Below, one piece after another: positions 37,403 to 49,169 of a stretch of 64,000 bases of DNA. Origin of the DNA: Zea mays. Its lineage: Eukaryota; Streptophyta; Magnoliopsida; Poales; Poaceae. The notes under the pieces were generated by a model that saw nothing but the letters and a program-made list of their open reading frames with translations, was not told where the DNA came from and did not search any database. The stretch spans positions 19,488,501-19,552,500 of the forward strand of contig NC_050098.1 in assembly GCF_902167145.1 (NCBI RefSeq), written 5' to 3'. Position numbers and translations under genes: made by a program. Positions within the stretch are counted from its first letter, which is position 1, and every line of letters starts with the position of its first letter.

Positions 37403-40095
37403 TTAGTTCTTGACTTTAGGTACCCAAACTGTTTTGGGTCCTTTGGCATTAGAAACAAGAACTTTGGGTACCCAAACACAAGTCTTGAAGCCCTTGTGCT
37501 TGCCCCCAACATATTTGGCAACTACCTTGCCGGATTTGTTAGTCAAAACATAAGATGCATCAAAAGTTTTAAATGAAATGTTATGATCGTTTGATGCACT
37601 AGGAGTTTTCTTTCTAGGCAACTTGGCACGGGTTGGTTGCCTAGAGCTAGATGTCTCACCCTTATACATAAAAGCATGATTAGGGCCAGAGTGAGACTTC
37701 CTAGAATGAATTTTCCTAATTTTGTCCTCGGGATAACCGGCAGGGTACAAAATGTAGCCCTCGTTATCCTGAGGCATGGAAGCCTTGCCCTTAACAAAGT
37801 TAGACAAGTTCTTAGGAGGGGCATTAAGTTTGACATTGTCTCCCCTTTGGAAGCCAATGCCATCCTTGATGCCAGGGCGTCTCCCATTATAAAGCATGCT
37901 ACGAGCAAATTTAAATTTCTCATTTTCTAGGTTGTGCTCGGCAATTTTAGCATCTAGTTTTGCTATATGATCATTTTGTTGTTTAATCAAAGCCATATGA
38001 TCATGAATAGCATCAATATCAACATTTCTACATCTAGTACAAATAGATACATGCTCAACAATAGATGTAGAGGGTTTGCAAGATTTTAATTCTACAACCT
38101 TAGCATGCAACATATCATTTTTAGTTCTAAGGTCAGAAATTGTACCATTGCAAACATCTAGTTCTTTAGCCTTAGTAATCAACTTTTCATTTTCTACTCT
38201 AAGGCTAGCAAGAGATACACTCAATTCATCAATCTTAGCAAGCAAATCAACATTATCATTTCTAAGATTGGGAATTGAAACATTACAAACATGTGAATCA
38301 ACCTTAGCATTTAAAATAGCATTTTCATTTCTAAGGTTGTCAATCATCTCACGGCAAGTGCTTAGCTCACTAGATAATTTTTCACATTTTTCTACTTCTA
38401 GAGCATAAGCCTTTTTAACCTTAACATGTTTTTTGTTTTCTTTAATTAGACAATCCTCTTGGGAATCCAAAAGGTCATCCTTTTCATGAATAGCACTAAC
38501 AATTCATTTAATTTTTCTTTTTGAGCTATGTTAAGGTTGGCAAAAAGGGAACGCAAATTATCTTCCTCATCACTAGCATTGTCATCACTAGAGGATTCAT
38601 ATTTAGTGGAGGATTTAGATTTAACCTTCTTTTTGCCGTCCTTTGCCATGAGGCACTTGTGACCGACGTTGGGGAAGAGGAGTCCCTTGGTGACGGCGAT
38701 GTTGGCGGTGTCCTCGTCGTCGGAGGAGTCGCTTGAGCTCTCGTCGGAGTCCCACTCGCGACAAACATGGGCATCGCCGCCCTTCTTCTTGTAGTACCTC
38801 TTCTTCTCCTTTCTTCTCCCCTTCTTGTCGTCGCCTCGGTCACTGTCACTAGATATAGGACATTTAGCAATAAAATGACCGGGCTTACCACACTTGTAGC
38901 AAACCTTCTTGGAGCGGGACTTGTGATCCTTCCCCCTCCTTTGCTTGAGGATTTGGCGGAAGCTCTTGATGACGAGCGCCATTTCCTCATTGTCGAGCTT
39001 GGAGGCGTCTATTGGTTGTCGACTTGGTGTAGACTCCTCCTTCTTCTCCTCCGTTGCCTTGAATGCAACGGGTTGAGCTTCGGATGTGGTGGCATCATCA
39101 AGCTCGTTGATCTTCCTCGAGCCTTCGATCATGCACTCAAAACTTACAAAATTCCCGATAACTTCCTCGGGGGTCATTTTAGTATATCTAGGATTACCAC
39201 GGATTAATTGAACTTGAGTAGGGTTAAGGAAAATAAGTGATCTTAGAATAACCTTAACCACCTCGTGGTCATCCCACTTTACGCTCCCGAGGTTGCGCGC
39301 TTGGTTCACCAAGGTCTTGAGCCGATTGTACATGTGTTGTGGCTCCTCCCCTTTTCGAAGCCGGAACCGACCGAGCTCCCCCTCAATCGTTTCCCGCTTG
39401 GTGATCTTGGTGAGCTCATCACCTTCATGCGCGGTCTTGAGTAAATCCCAAATCTCCTTTGCGTTCTTCAACCCTTGAACTTTGTTATACTCCTCTCTTC
39501 TTAAAGAGGCTAGGAGTATTGTTGTTGCTTGAGAGTTGAAGTGCTCGATTTGGGCCACCTCATCCTCATCATAGTTTTCATCCCCTATCGACGGTACCTG
39601 TACACCAAACTCAACAACATCCCATATACCTTTGTGGAGCGAGGTTAGATGAAATCGCATTAAATCGCTCCACCTAGCGTAATCTTCACCATCAAAAGTT
39701 GGTGGTTTGCCTAATGGGACGGAAAGTAAAGGTGTATGTTTGGAAATGCGAGGGTAGCGTAGGGGGATCTTACTATACTTCTTGCGCTCTTGGCGCTTAG
39801 AAGTGACGGAGGGCGCATCGGAGTCGGAGGTCGATGTTGATGAAGTGTCGGTCTCGTAGTAGACCACCTTCCTCATCCTCTTATGCTTGTCGCCTTTCCG
39901 ATGCGGCTTGTGGGAAGAAGATTTTTCCTTCTTCTCTTGGTGGTGAGAAGAGGAAGCCTTTTTCTCCTTCCGTTTGGAGGAGTCCTTCTTCTTCTCCTTC
40001 CTCTTGGTGCGGGACTCTTCCGATGAAGTGCTCCCGTGGCTTGTAGTGGGCTTTTCGCCGGTCTCCATCTCCTTCTTGGCGTGATCTCCCGACAT
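37403..40095 (-). pseudogene. Element C gag, one frameshift
   Basis: ATG at 40095 (MSGDHAKKEM). The N-terminus is Lys/Ser/Glu-rich with repeated KRKEKK words. Then come the gag core (PLGKPPTFDGEDYARW), a CCHC knuckle at residues about 399-412, a KKGRRKEKKRYYKKK basic patch and a Ser/Asp acidic patch. At about 38500 one base is missing compared with B and E, which ends the frame at 38446. The coiled-coil C-terminal part continues in the next frame (38470-37403) to VPKVKN and stop. The single lesion suggests the break is recent. Confidence 0.88.
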
Positions 40096-40127
40096 CACTT
40101 CGAGCGGTTAGGCTCTAATGAAGCACC

Positions 40128-40143
40128 GGGCTCCGATACCAAT
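40128..40143 (-). promoter_or_regulatory. Element C primer binding site
   Basis: Minus-strand TGGTATCGGAGC lies 2 bases inside the 5' LTR and differs by one base from TGGTATCAGAGC, the usual initiator-Met tRNA complement. Confidence 0.82.
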
Positions 40144-41473
40144 TGATAGTCGCCTAGAGGGGGGGTGAATAGGGCGAAACTGAAATTTACAAATATAAAC
40201 ACAACTACAAGCCGGGTTAGCGTTAGAAATATAAACGAGTCCGCGAGAGAGGGCGCAAAACAAATCGCGAGCAAATAATGAAGTGTGACACACGGATTTG
40301 TTTTACCGAGGTTCGGTTCTCTCAAACCTACTCCCCGTTGAGGAGGCCACAAAGGCCGGGTCTCTTTCAACCCTTCCCTCTCTCAAACGGTCCCTCGGAC
40401 CGAGTGAGCTTCTCTTCTCAAATCAAAGCCGGGAACAAAACTTCCCCGCAAGGGCCACCACACAATTGGTGCCTCTTGCCTTGATTACAATGGAGTTTTG
40501 ATCACAAGAACAAGTGAGAAAGAAAAGAAGCAATCCAAGCGCAAGAGCTCAAATGAACACGGCAAATCACTCTCACTAGTCACTAGGGTTTTGTGTGGAA
40601 TTGGAGAGGATTTGATCTCTTTGAATGTGTCTAGAATTGAATGCCTAGCTCTTGTAAGTGGTTGAGAAGTGGGAAAACTTGGATGCAATGAATGGAGGGG
40701 TGGTTGGGGTATTTATAGCCCCAACCACCAAATGTGGCCGTTGGGAACCTGTCTGTTCGATGGCGCACCGGACAGTCCGGTGCACACCGGACAGTCCGGT
40801 GCCCCCTGCCACGTCATCACTGCCGTTGGATTCTAGCCGTTGGAGCTTCTGACTTGTGGGCCCGCCTGGGTGTCCGGTGCACACCGGACATGTACTGTTT
40901 GATGTCCGGTGCACCAGTATGGGCGTGCCTGACGTCTGCGCGCGCTGCGCGCGCATTAAATGCTCCGCAGGGAGCCGTTGGCGCCGCAGGGAGCCGTTGC
41001 TTCGCTGGCACACCGGACAGTCCGGTGCACACCGGACAGTCTGGTGAATTTTAGCGGAGCGGCTGCCGCGCGAACCCGAGGCTGACGAGTTCCGGAGACC
41101 GCGCTTCCTTGGAGCACCGGACATGTCCGGTGCACACCGGACAGTCCGGTGCACACCGGACAGTCCGGTGAATTATAGCGCGCCGGCTTCCGAGAATTCC
41201 CGAGGGCGAAGAGTTTGAGTTGGTGTCCTCTGGGCGCACCGGACACTGTCCGGTGCACACCGGACAGTCCGGTGCCTCCAGCCAGAGGTGCCCTCGGTTG
41301 CCTCATTGCTCCTTTGTTGAATCCAACACTTGGTCTTTTTATTGACGGAATGTGAACCTTTTACACCTGTATAATCTACACACTTGGGCAAACTAGTTAG
41401 TCCAATTATTTGTGTTGGGCAATTCAACCACCAAAATTATTTAGGAACTAGGTGTAAGCTTAATTCCCTTTCA
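40144..41473 (-). repeat. Element C 5' LTR
   Basis: 1330 bp with TATAAATA at 40710-40717 (minus) and a dense run of CACCGGACAGTCCGGTG palindromes upstream (40765-41275), three of them back to back at about 41116-41170. Confidence 0.94.
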
Positions 41474-41478
41474 GACAC
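41474..41478. repeat. Element C target duplication, right (GACAC)
   Basis: Identical to 31989-31993. Confidence 0.94.
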
Positions 41479-43098
41479 CATCCTCGGCGACATTCATAAG
41501 GGGGTAACCACAAGATCTCGTGTTGCACATTTTTGTGAGCATTACTCTTTTGTTTCCTCTATTGAGCCACACAGGGTAGAGGAAGCACTACAAGATTCGG
41601 ATTGGGTGGTGGCGATGCAAGAGGAGCTCAACAACTTCACTAGGAATGAGGTATGGCATTTGGTTCCACGTCCTAACCAAAATGTTGTAGGAACCAAGTG
41701 GGTTTTCCGCAACAAGCAAGATGAGCATGGTGTGGTGACAAGGAACAAAGCTCGATTAGTGGCCAAAGGATACTCCCAAGTCGAAGGTTTGGATTTCGGT
41801 GAAACCTATGCACCCGTAGCTAGGCTTGAGTCAATTCGTATATTATTGGCCTATGCTACTTACCATGGCTTCAAGCTTTATCAAATGGACGTGAAGAGTG
41901 CCTTCCTAAATGGACCGATCAAGGAAGAGGTCTATGTTGAGCAACCTCCCGGCTTTGAAGATAGTGAGTACCCTGACCATGTTTATAAACTCTCTAAGGC
42001 GCTTTATGGGCTCAAGCAAGCCCCAAGAGCATGGTATGAATGTCTTAGAGATTTTCTTATCACTAATGGATTCAAAGTCGAAAAAGCCGATCCTACACTC
42101 TTCACTAAAACTCTTAAAAATGACTTGTTTGTATGCCAAATTTATGTTGATGATATTATATTTGGGTCTACTAACGAGTCTACATGTGAAGAATTTAGTA
42201 GGATCATGACACAAAAATTCGAGATGTCTATGATGGGGGAGTTAAAGTATTTCTTGGGATTCCAAGTAAAACAACTCCAAGAGGGCACCTTCTTGAGCCA
42301 AACGAAGTATACTCAAGACATTCTAAGCAAGTTTGGGATGAAGGATGCCAAACCCATCAAGACACCCATGGGAACCAATGGGCACCTCGACCTCGACACG
42401 GAAGGTAAGTCCGTGGATCAAAAGGTATACCAGTCGATGATAGGTTCTTTACTCTACTTATGTGCATCTCGACCGGATATTATGCTTTGTGTATGCAGTG
42501 TGCAAGATTCCAAGCCGACCCTAAGGAAGCTCACCTTACGGCCGTAAAACGAATCTTGAGATATTTAGTTCATACTCCTAAGTTTGGGCTTTGGTATCCT
42601 AGGGGATCCACATTTGATTTAATTGGTTATTCGGATGCCGATTGGGCAGAGTGCAAAATTAATAGAAAGAGCACATCGGGGACTTGCCAGTTCTTGGGAA
42701 GATCCTTGGTGTCTTGGGCTTCAAATAAGCAAAATTCCGTAGCTCTTTCTACCGCCGAAGCCGAGTACATTGCCGCAGGCCATTGTTGCGCGCAACTACT
42801 TTGGATGAGGCAAACCCTTAGGGACTACGGTTACAAACTAACCAAAGTTCCTCTTCTATGTGATAATGAGAGTGCAATCCGCATGGCGGATAATCCCGTT
42901 GAGCATAGCCGCACTAAGCACATAGCCATTCGGTATCACTTTTTAAGGGATCACCAACAAAAGGGAGATATCGATATTGCATACATTAATACTAAAGATC
43001 AATTAGCCGATATCTTTACCAAGTCACTAGATGAACAAACTTTTAACAAACTTAGGCATGAGCTAAATATTCTTGATTCTGGGAACTTCTTCTGTTGA
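41479..43098 (+). pseudogene. Element B pol, second part (reverse transcriptase, RNase H)
   Basis: Continues the pol interrupted at 31993. Reverse transcriptase ([27 protein letters not shown] at about 42145) and RNase H (SDADWAE, STAEAEY, CDNES) are present. A one-base deletion near 42498 (GTATGCAGTG in place of GTATGCATGTG) shifts the frame, and the rest reads on to 43098. SDADWAG has become SDADWAE. Confidence 0.88.
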
Positions 43099-43945
43099 TT
43101 TGCACACATAGCTCATTCATATACCTTTGATCATGTCTCTTTCATATGCTATGACTAATGTGTTTTCAAGTCTATTTCAAACCAAGTCATAGGTATATTG
43201 AAAGGGAATTGGAGTCTTCGGCGAAGACAAAGGCTTCCACTCCGTAACTCATCCTTCGCCATCGCTCCGGGCAACTCTCCATCTTTGGGGGAGAGAGAGC
43301 CTAAGTCCAAAGCAAAAGGACTCCGTCTTTGGTATAATCTTCACTCATATGTTTTATTTGCCAAAGGGGAGAAAATTGTTTAAAGAGGGCTCTAATGATT
43401 CCGTTTTTGGCGATTCATGCCAAAGGGGGAGAGAGCATGAGCCCAAAGCAAAAGGACCGCACCACCACCTAATTTTAAAATGATTTTCAATTGGAAATTT
43501 CAAATTGGTATCTTATTGATGTTCCAAAGGGGAAGAAAGTAGTATTTCAAAATTGATATATCAAAACATCAAAACCCTCTTGAACACTAAGAGGAGGATC
43601 TCATTTAGGGGGAGTTTTGTTTAGTCAAAGGAAAAGCATTTGAAACAGGGGGAGAAAATTTTCAAATCTTGAAAATGCTTTGAAAAATCTTATTCATTTA
43701 CCTTTGACTATTTGCAAAAGAACTTTGAAAAGGATTTACAAAAGAATTTGCAAAAACAAAACATGTGGTGCAAGCGTGGTCCAAAATGTCAAAAATAAAA
43801 GAAACAATCCATGCATATATTATAAGTATTTATATTGGCTCAATTCCAAGCAACCTTTGCACTTACATTATGCAAGCTAGTTCAATTATGTACTTATATA
43901 GTTGCTTTGGTTTGTGTTGGCATCAATCACCAAAAAGGGGGAGAT
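43099..43945 (+). other. Element B pol-to-LTR spacer and polypurine tracts
   Basis: No gene. Contains AAAGGGGAGAAA, AAAGGGGGAGAGAG, AAAGGGGAAGAAAG, AGGGGGAGTTTTG and CAGGGGGAGAAAA before the terminal tract at 43932-43945. Confidence 0.75.
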
Positions 43946-45197
43946 TGAAAGGGAATTAGGCTTATACCTATTTCCTAATTAATTTTGGTGGTTGAATTGC
44001 CCAACACAAATAATTGGACTAACTAGTTTGCTCTAGTCTGTAAGTTATACAGGTGCCAAAGGTTCACACTTAGCCAATAAAAAGACCAAGAATTGGGTTC
44101 AACAAAGAGAGCAAGGGATAACCGAAGGCAGCCCTGGTTTGGCGCACCGGACAGTGTCCGGTGCACCAGGGGACTTCACGCTGAACTCCTCACATTTGGG
44201 AAAATCCAGAGGCGCTCCGCTATAATTCACCGGACAGTGTCCGGTCCCCCAAGACTCAGCGTCTCTGAACTCACCAGCTTCGGGAATTCGCTCCGCTATA
44301 ATTCACCGGACATGTCCGGTGTACACCAGACTGTCCGGTGAGCCAGCGGAGCAACGACTACTTCGCGCCAACGGTCGCCTGCAGAAGCATTAAATGCGCG
44401 CCAAAGTGCGCAGAAGTCAGGCACGCGCGAAGTGGCGCACCGGACACTTACAGTACATGTCTGGCGTGCCACCGGACATCCAGGCGGGCCCAGCAGTCAG
44501 AGCTCCAACGGTCGGAACCCAACTGCCTGGTGACGTGGCTGGCGCATCGGACACTGTCCGGTGTGCACCGGACTGTCCGGTGCACCATGCGACAGACAGC
44601 CCCACCAAACGACTAGTTTGGTGGTTGGGGTTATAGGTACCCCCAACCACCCCTCATTCAAGTCATCCAAGTTTTCCTACTTCAACTACTTACAAGAGCT
44701 CTAGCATTCAATTCTAGACACACCCAAGTGATCAAATCCTCTCCAAATTCCACACAACGTCTTAGTGATTAGTGAGAGAGATTTGCTTGTGTTCTTTCAA
44801 GCTCTTGCGCTTGGATTGCTTTCTTCTTTGATTCTTTCTTGCGATCAACTCAATTGTAACCAAGGCAAGAGGCACCAATTGTGTGGTGGCCCTTGCGGGG
44901 AAGTTTTGTTCCCGTTTGATTGAGAAGAAGAAGCTCACTCGGTCCGAGGGACCGTTTGAGAGAGGGAAAGGGTTGAAAGAGACCCGGTCTTTGTGACCAC
45001 CTCAACGGGGAGTAGGTTTGCGAGAACCGAACCTCGGTAAAACAAATCCACGTGTCACACTCCTTATTCGCTTGCGATTTGTTTTGCACCCTCTCTCGCG
45101 GACTCGATTATATTTCTAACGCTAACCCGGCTTGTAGTTGTGATTAACTTTGTAAATTTTAGTTTCGCCCTATTCACCCCCCTCTAGGCGACTTTCA
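43946..45197 (+). repeat. Element B 3' LTR
   Basis: 1252 bp, TGAAAGGGAATTAGGC to GGCGACTTTCA, followed by duplication GACTC (45198-45202). Confidence 0.92.
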
Positions 45198-45202
45198 GAC
45201 TC

Positions 45203-46021
45203 TAAAATATGAAACATTGGGCTTTTACCGGTGAGGAGTTCATATGATGTCTTCTTGAGGATTCGGTGAAGGTAGAGACGGTTGATGGCGTAGCAAGCGG
45301 TGTTGACTACTTCCGCCCAAAACCGATCCGAAGTCTTGTACTCATCAAGCATGGTCCTCGCCAAGTCAAGTAGATTTCTATTCTTTCTCTCCACTACACC
45401 ATTTTGTTGTGGAGTGTAGGGAGAAGAGAACTCATGCCTGATGCCCTCGTCCTCAAGAAAGCCTTCAATTTGAGAATTCTTGAACTCCGTCCCATTATCG
45501 CTTCTAATCTTTTTTATTCTTAAGCCGAACTCATTTTGAGCCTGTCTCAAGAATCCCTTTAAGGTCTCTTGGGTTTGTGATTTTCCTGCAAAAAGAACAC
45601 CCAAGTGAAGCGAGAATAATCATCCACAATAACAAGACAATACTTACTCTCGCCGATGCTTATGTAAGAGATCAGGCTGAATAGATCCATGTGGAGTAGT
45701 TCAAGCGGCCTGTCGATCGTCATGATGTTCTTATGTGGATGATGGGCACCAACTTGCTTCCCTGCTTGACATGTGCTACAAACCCTGTCTTTCTCAAAAT
45801 GAACATTTGTTAGTCCTAAAATGTGCTCTCCCTTTAGAAGCTTGTGAAGATTCTTCATCCCAACGTGGGCTAGTCGGCGATGCTAGAGCCAACCCATGTT
45901 AGTCTTAGCAACTAAGCAAGTATCGAGTTCAGCTCTATTAAAATCAAGTAGGTATAGCTGACCCTCTAACACTCCCTTAAATGCTACTGAATCATCACTT
46001 CTTCTAAAGACAGTAACACCT
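45203..46021 (-). pseudogene. Element A pol, integrase part
   Basis: Continues A beyond the B insertion. It shows the integrase core ([23 protein letters not shown]) and knuckle (CSTCQAGKQ). The WLWH motif has a stop (TAG at 45882-45884, minus), and a frameshift lies near 45590. It ends abruptly at 46021 in the region between protease and integrase. Confidence 0.85.
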
Positions 46022-47124
46022 ATAATTGGACTAACTAGTTTGCTCTAGATTATATTCCACGGGTGCATAAAGATTCAACACAAACCAATAAAAGAACAAA
46101 TTTAGGGTTCAAAAGAAAGGAGCAAAAGAAACCCAAGAGAATCCTGGTCAGGCGCACCGGACTGTCCGGTGGACCAGGGTCGATCGACTTCAAACATTTC
46201 ACCTTCGGGTTTCTGAGGCCACACTCCGCTATAATTCACCGTACTGTCTAGTGTACCACCGGACTGTCCGGTGAAACAGCGGAGCAACGGCTCTAGCGCA
46301 ACGGTCGACTGCAACAGACACATGCAAAAGTGCTACAGTGCGCGGATATTTCGCGCAGAGTCAGAGCAGCCGCCAGAAGGCGCACCGGACAGTGAACAGT
46401 ACCTGTCCGGTGCAACACCGGACTGTCCGGTGCCACAAGAAGACAAAGCTCCAATGGTCGAGACCGCCAGAACCCTAACGGTTGGGTGATGTGGCTGGCG
46501 CCCATCGACAGCAGCATGCCCCAACGGTTGAATTGGTGGTTGGGGGCTATAAATACCCCACAACCACCTCCACTCCAACCATCCAAGCATTCACAACAGT
46601 GCATTCAATACAAGAGCAATACACTACACTCCAAGACACAAATCAAAACCTCCGATCCAATCAAAGTCCACAATTCAACTCTAGTATTATAGGACTTGTG
46701 AGAAGATTGTCTTGTGTTTCTTTGTAGCTCTTGTTGCTTGGTTGGCTTTCTTCTTCCTCATTCTTGTTCTCTAAGTGACTTGTAATCAAAGCAAGAGAAA
46801 CCAAGTGTGTGGTGGTCCTTGTGGGGTCTAATAAGTGACCCGTTTGATTAAGAAGAAGCCTCACTCGGTCTAGGTGACCGTTTGAGAGAGGGAAAGGGTT
46901 GAAAGAGACCCGGTCTTTGTGACCACCTCAACAGGGACTAGGTTCTTTGGAACCGAACCTCGGTAAAACAAATCACTGTGTCATCCGCTTTATTTTCTTG
47001 GTTGATTTGTTTTCCCCTCTATCCCAGACTTAACTTTTATTCTAACGCTAACCCCGGCTTGAAGTGTGCTTAAAGTTTGTAAATTTCAGTTTACGCCTAT
47101 CCACCCCCCTCTAGGCGATTTTCA
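46022..47124 (+). repeat. 5'-truncated SIREvirus LTR fragment
   Basis: Starts in mid-LTR (ATAATTGGACTAACTAGTTTG) without the first roughly 70 bases and ends with a complete terminus (CTCTAGGCGATTTTCA). It has CACCGGAC palindromes (46150-46430), a TATA box (CTATAAATACCCC near 46547) and the usual leader. No primer site follows: outer-element gag sequence begins at once. It is either a remnant of a further element or solo LTR whose left end was deleted together with A's right end. Confidence 0.8.
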
Positions 47125-47944
47125 ACATCGATGCCTCCTCATCTTCACCGAAGGACGACGATGACGATGACTCTACGTCAATGAAAAAGACGGTTAATCA
47201 AAACTATTCCTTTGACTATTCTCGTATTCCATACGACTCAAATGCTCATTTATTATCTATACCTCTTGGCAAGCCCCCTCACTTTGATGGGGAAGAATAT
47301 TGTTTTTGGAGTCATAAAATGCGTAGTCATTTATTTTCTCTTCATCCTAGCATTTGGTAAGTAGTAGAAAACAGAATGAATTTTGATAGTAATGATAATG
47401 CCATATTTATTAATGAGAAAATTCATAAAGATATCTAAGATAATACTATTCTTTTAGCATCTCTATGCAGGGATGAATACAACAAGGTTAGTGGCTTAGA
47501 CAACACCAAGCAAATATGGGACACCCTCAAGATCTCTAATGAGTTAGGGAAATGATGCTACAATGATCACCAAAATGGAGTTGGTGGAAGGCGAGCTAGG
47601 GAGATTCGGCATGAAAAGGGGAGAGGAGCCAACTGAAACGTACAATAGGCTCAACACCCTGGTGAACAAGATTCGAGGCTATGGAAGCACAAGATGGACA
47701 GATCAATATGTCCTGCGCCTCATGTTAAGGTCATTTACTGTAATTGATCCCCATCTTGTCAATCTTATTCGTGAAACCCTAGGTATACCAAAATGTCGCC
47801 TGAGGAAATCCTTGGTAAGTTTGTAAGCGGGCGCATGATGGTAAAAGAAGCAATGTACGTCGATGACATTGCCAACATACCTCTTCCTCTCTACGACCAG
47901 TAACCCGTTGCACTCAAAGCAATGGCCAGCACGGAGATGCTTCC
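47125..47944 (+). pseudogene. Outer element gag, first part
   Basis: A second, diverged gag type. It reads SIPLGKPPHFDGEEY, FSLHPSIW, KMELVEGELGRFGMKRGEE and GYGSTRWTDQYVLRLMLRSF. Stops at about 47358 and 47437 and frameshifts near 47550 and 47800 break it. The N-terminus is missing next to the LTR fragment. Element E interrupts it at 47944, and it resumes at 56685. Its relation to the Ji/Opie group is a guess from memory. Confidence 0.8.
47940..47944. repeat. Element E target duplication, left (CTTCC)
   Basis: Repeated at 56680-56684. Joining across it restores the outer gag reading frame. Confidence 0.92.
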
Positions 47945-49121
47945 TAAAAGGGAATTAAGGTTACACCTTTTCCTAATTGATTTTGGTGGTTGAATTGCCC
48001 AACACAAATAATTGGACTAACTAGTTTGCTCTAGATTATGAGTTCTACAGGTGCCAAAGGTTCACAACAAACCAATAAAAAGACCGAAAAAGGATTCAAA
48101 TATAGAGAGCAAAAGTCAGTCGAAGTGTGCCCTGGTCTGGCGCACCGGACTGTCCGTTGTGCCACCGGACAGTGTCCGGTGCACCAGGGACCCCAACTCC
48201 GAACTACTCACCTTCGGGAAATCTGGAGGCCAGTCCGCTATAATTCACCGGACTGTCCGGTGTCGCACCGGACAGTGTCCGGTGGCGCACCGGACTGTCC
48301 GGTGTGCCAGCGGAGCAACGACTCTTCCGCGCCAACGGTCACGTGCAACGACATTTAATGTGTGCCAGAGCGCGCAGAAGTCAGGCACGCACGAGAAGGC
48401 GCACCCGACAGTCTATAGGACCTGTCCAGTGCACCACCGGACTGTCCGGTGGCCCAGAAGACTTCAGCTCCAACGTCAGAATCCAACGGCTCTGTGACGT
48501 GGCAGGCGCACCGGACTGTCCGGTGCGCCATGCGACAGACAGCCTCGCAACGGCCACTTTTGGTGGTTGGGGCTATAAATACCCCAACCACCCCACATTC
48601 AATGGCATCCAAGTTTTCCAACTTCCTACACCTTACAAGAGCTATAGCATTCAATACAAGACACACCAAAGAGATCAAATCCTCTCCCAAGTCCTTAGTT
48701 CATTCCAAATCAAATAGTGACTAGTGAGAGAGTGACTTGTGTCCATTTGAGCTCTTGCGCTTGGATTGCTTCTTTTTCTCATTCTTTCTTGTGATCAAAC
48801 TCAATTGTAACCAAGGCAAGAGACACCAATTGTGTGGTGATCCTTGCGGGGACTTTGTGTCCCGTTTGATTGAGAAGAGAAGCTCACTCGGTCTAAGTGA
48901 CCGTTTGAGAGAGGGAAAGGGTTGAAAGAGACCCGGTCTTTGTGACCACCTCAACGGGGAGTAGGTTTGCAAGAACCGAACCTCGGTAAAACAAATCCTT
49001 GTGTCTCACTCTTTATTTGCTTGTGATTTGTTTTTTCGCCCTCGCTCTCGGACTCGTTTATATTTCTAACGCTAACCCGGCTTGTAGTTGTGCTTAAGTT
49101 TATATCTTGTGGCGACTTTCA
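47945..49121 (+). repeat. Element E 5' LTR
   Basis: 1177 bp. TATAAATA at 48574-48581 with palindromes at 48140-48530. Starts TAAAAGGGAATTAAGG, so the terminal TG is lost. The CACCCCCCTCTAGG segment before the end is deleted. Confidence 0.9.
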
Positions 49122-49123
49122 AT

Positions 49124-49135
49124 TGGTATCAGAGC
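49124..49135 (+). promoter_or_regulatory. Element E primer binding site
   Basis: TGGTATCAGAGC, the perfect initiator-Met tRNA complement, two bases after the 5' LTR. Confidence 0.9.
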
Positions 49136-49169
49136 CCGGTGCTTCATTAGAGCTTAACCGCTCGAAGTG

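Larger units (their letters stand above)
31994..41473 (-). mobile_element. Element C: young, nearly intact SIREvirus-type copia
   Basis: 9480 bp with both LTRs (31994-33301 and 40144-41473), primer site, gag, a fully open pol and polypurine tract, flanked by GACAC. By eye the LTRs differ by five substitutions and three indels (19, 2 and 1 bp), about 0.4% substitution. With the commonly used grass rate this would be of the order of 0.15 million years. It is the innermost and youngest insertion in the nest. Only gag is visibly damaged, by a single-base loss near 38500. Confidence 0.95.
26381..45197 (+). mobile_element. Element B: SIREvirus-type copia, plus, hosts element C
   Basis: 5' LTR 26381-27674, gag 27723-30358, pol 30372-31993 and 41479-43098, 3' LTR 43946-45197, with 5-bp duplication GACTC. 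Without the nested C the element is about 9.3 kb, normal for the lineage. The gag start and pol end each carry a frameshift. No envelope-like frame lies between pol (43098) and the 3' LTR (43946); that interval holds several AGGGGGAG tracts. Confidence 0.92.
22186..46021 (-). mobile_element. Element A: SIREvirus-type copia, minus, 5'-truncated
   Basis: Present pieces are the 3' LTR (22186-23423), polypurine tract (23424-23437), pol C-terminal half (24353-26375) and, beyond the nested element B, the integrase part (45203-46021). Sequence then switches at 46021/46022 to a plus-strand LTR fragment, so the gag, PBS and 5' LTR of A are lost. It inserted into the outer LTR after AGTAG (22181-22185); the right-hand duplication is missing with the lost end. 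Decayed by stops and frameshifts. Confidence 0.82.

Noticed and set aside
43099..43945. Envelope-like gene after pol in elements B, C and E
   Set aside because: Some relatives of this lineage have one, but here the spacers contain no long frame, only purine tracts and short conserved blocks.
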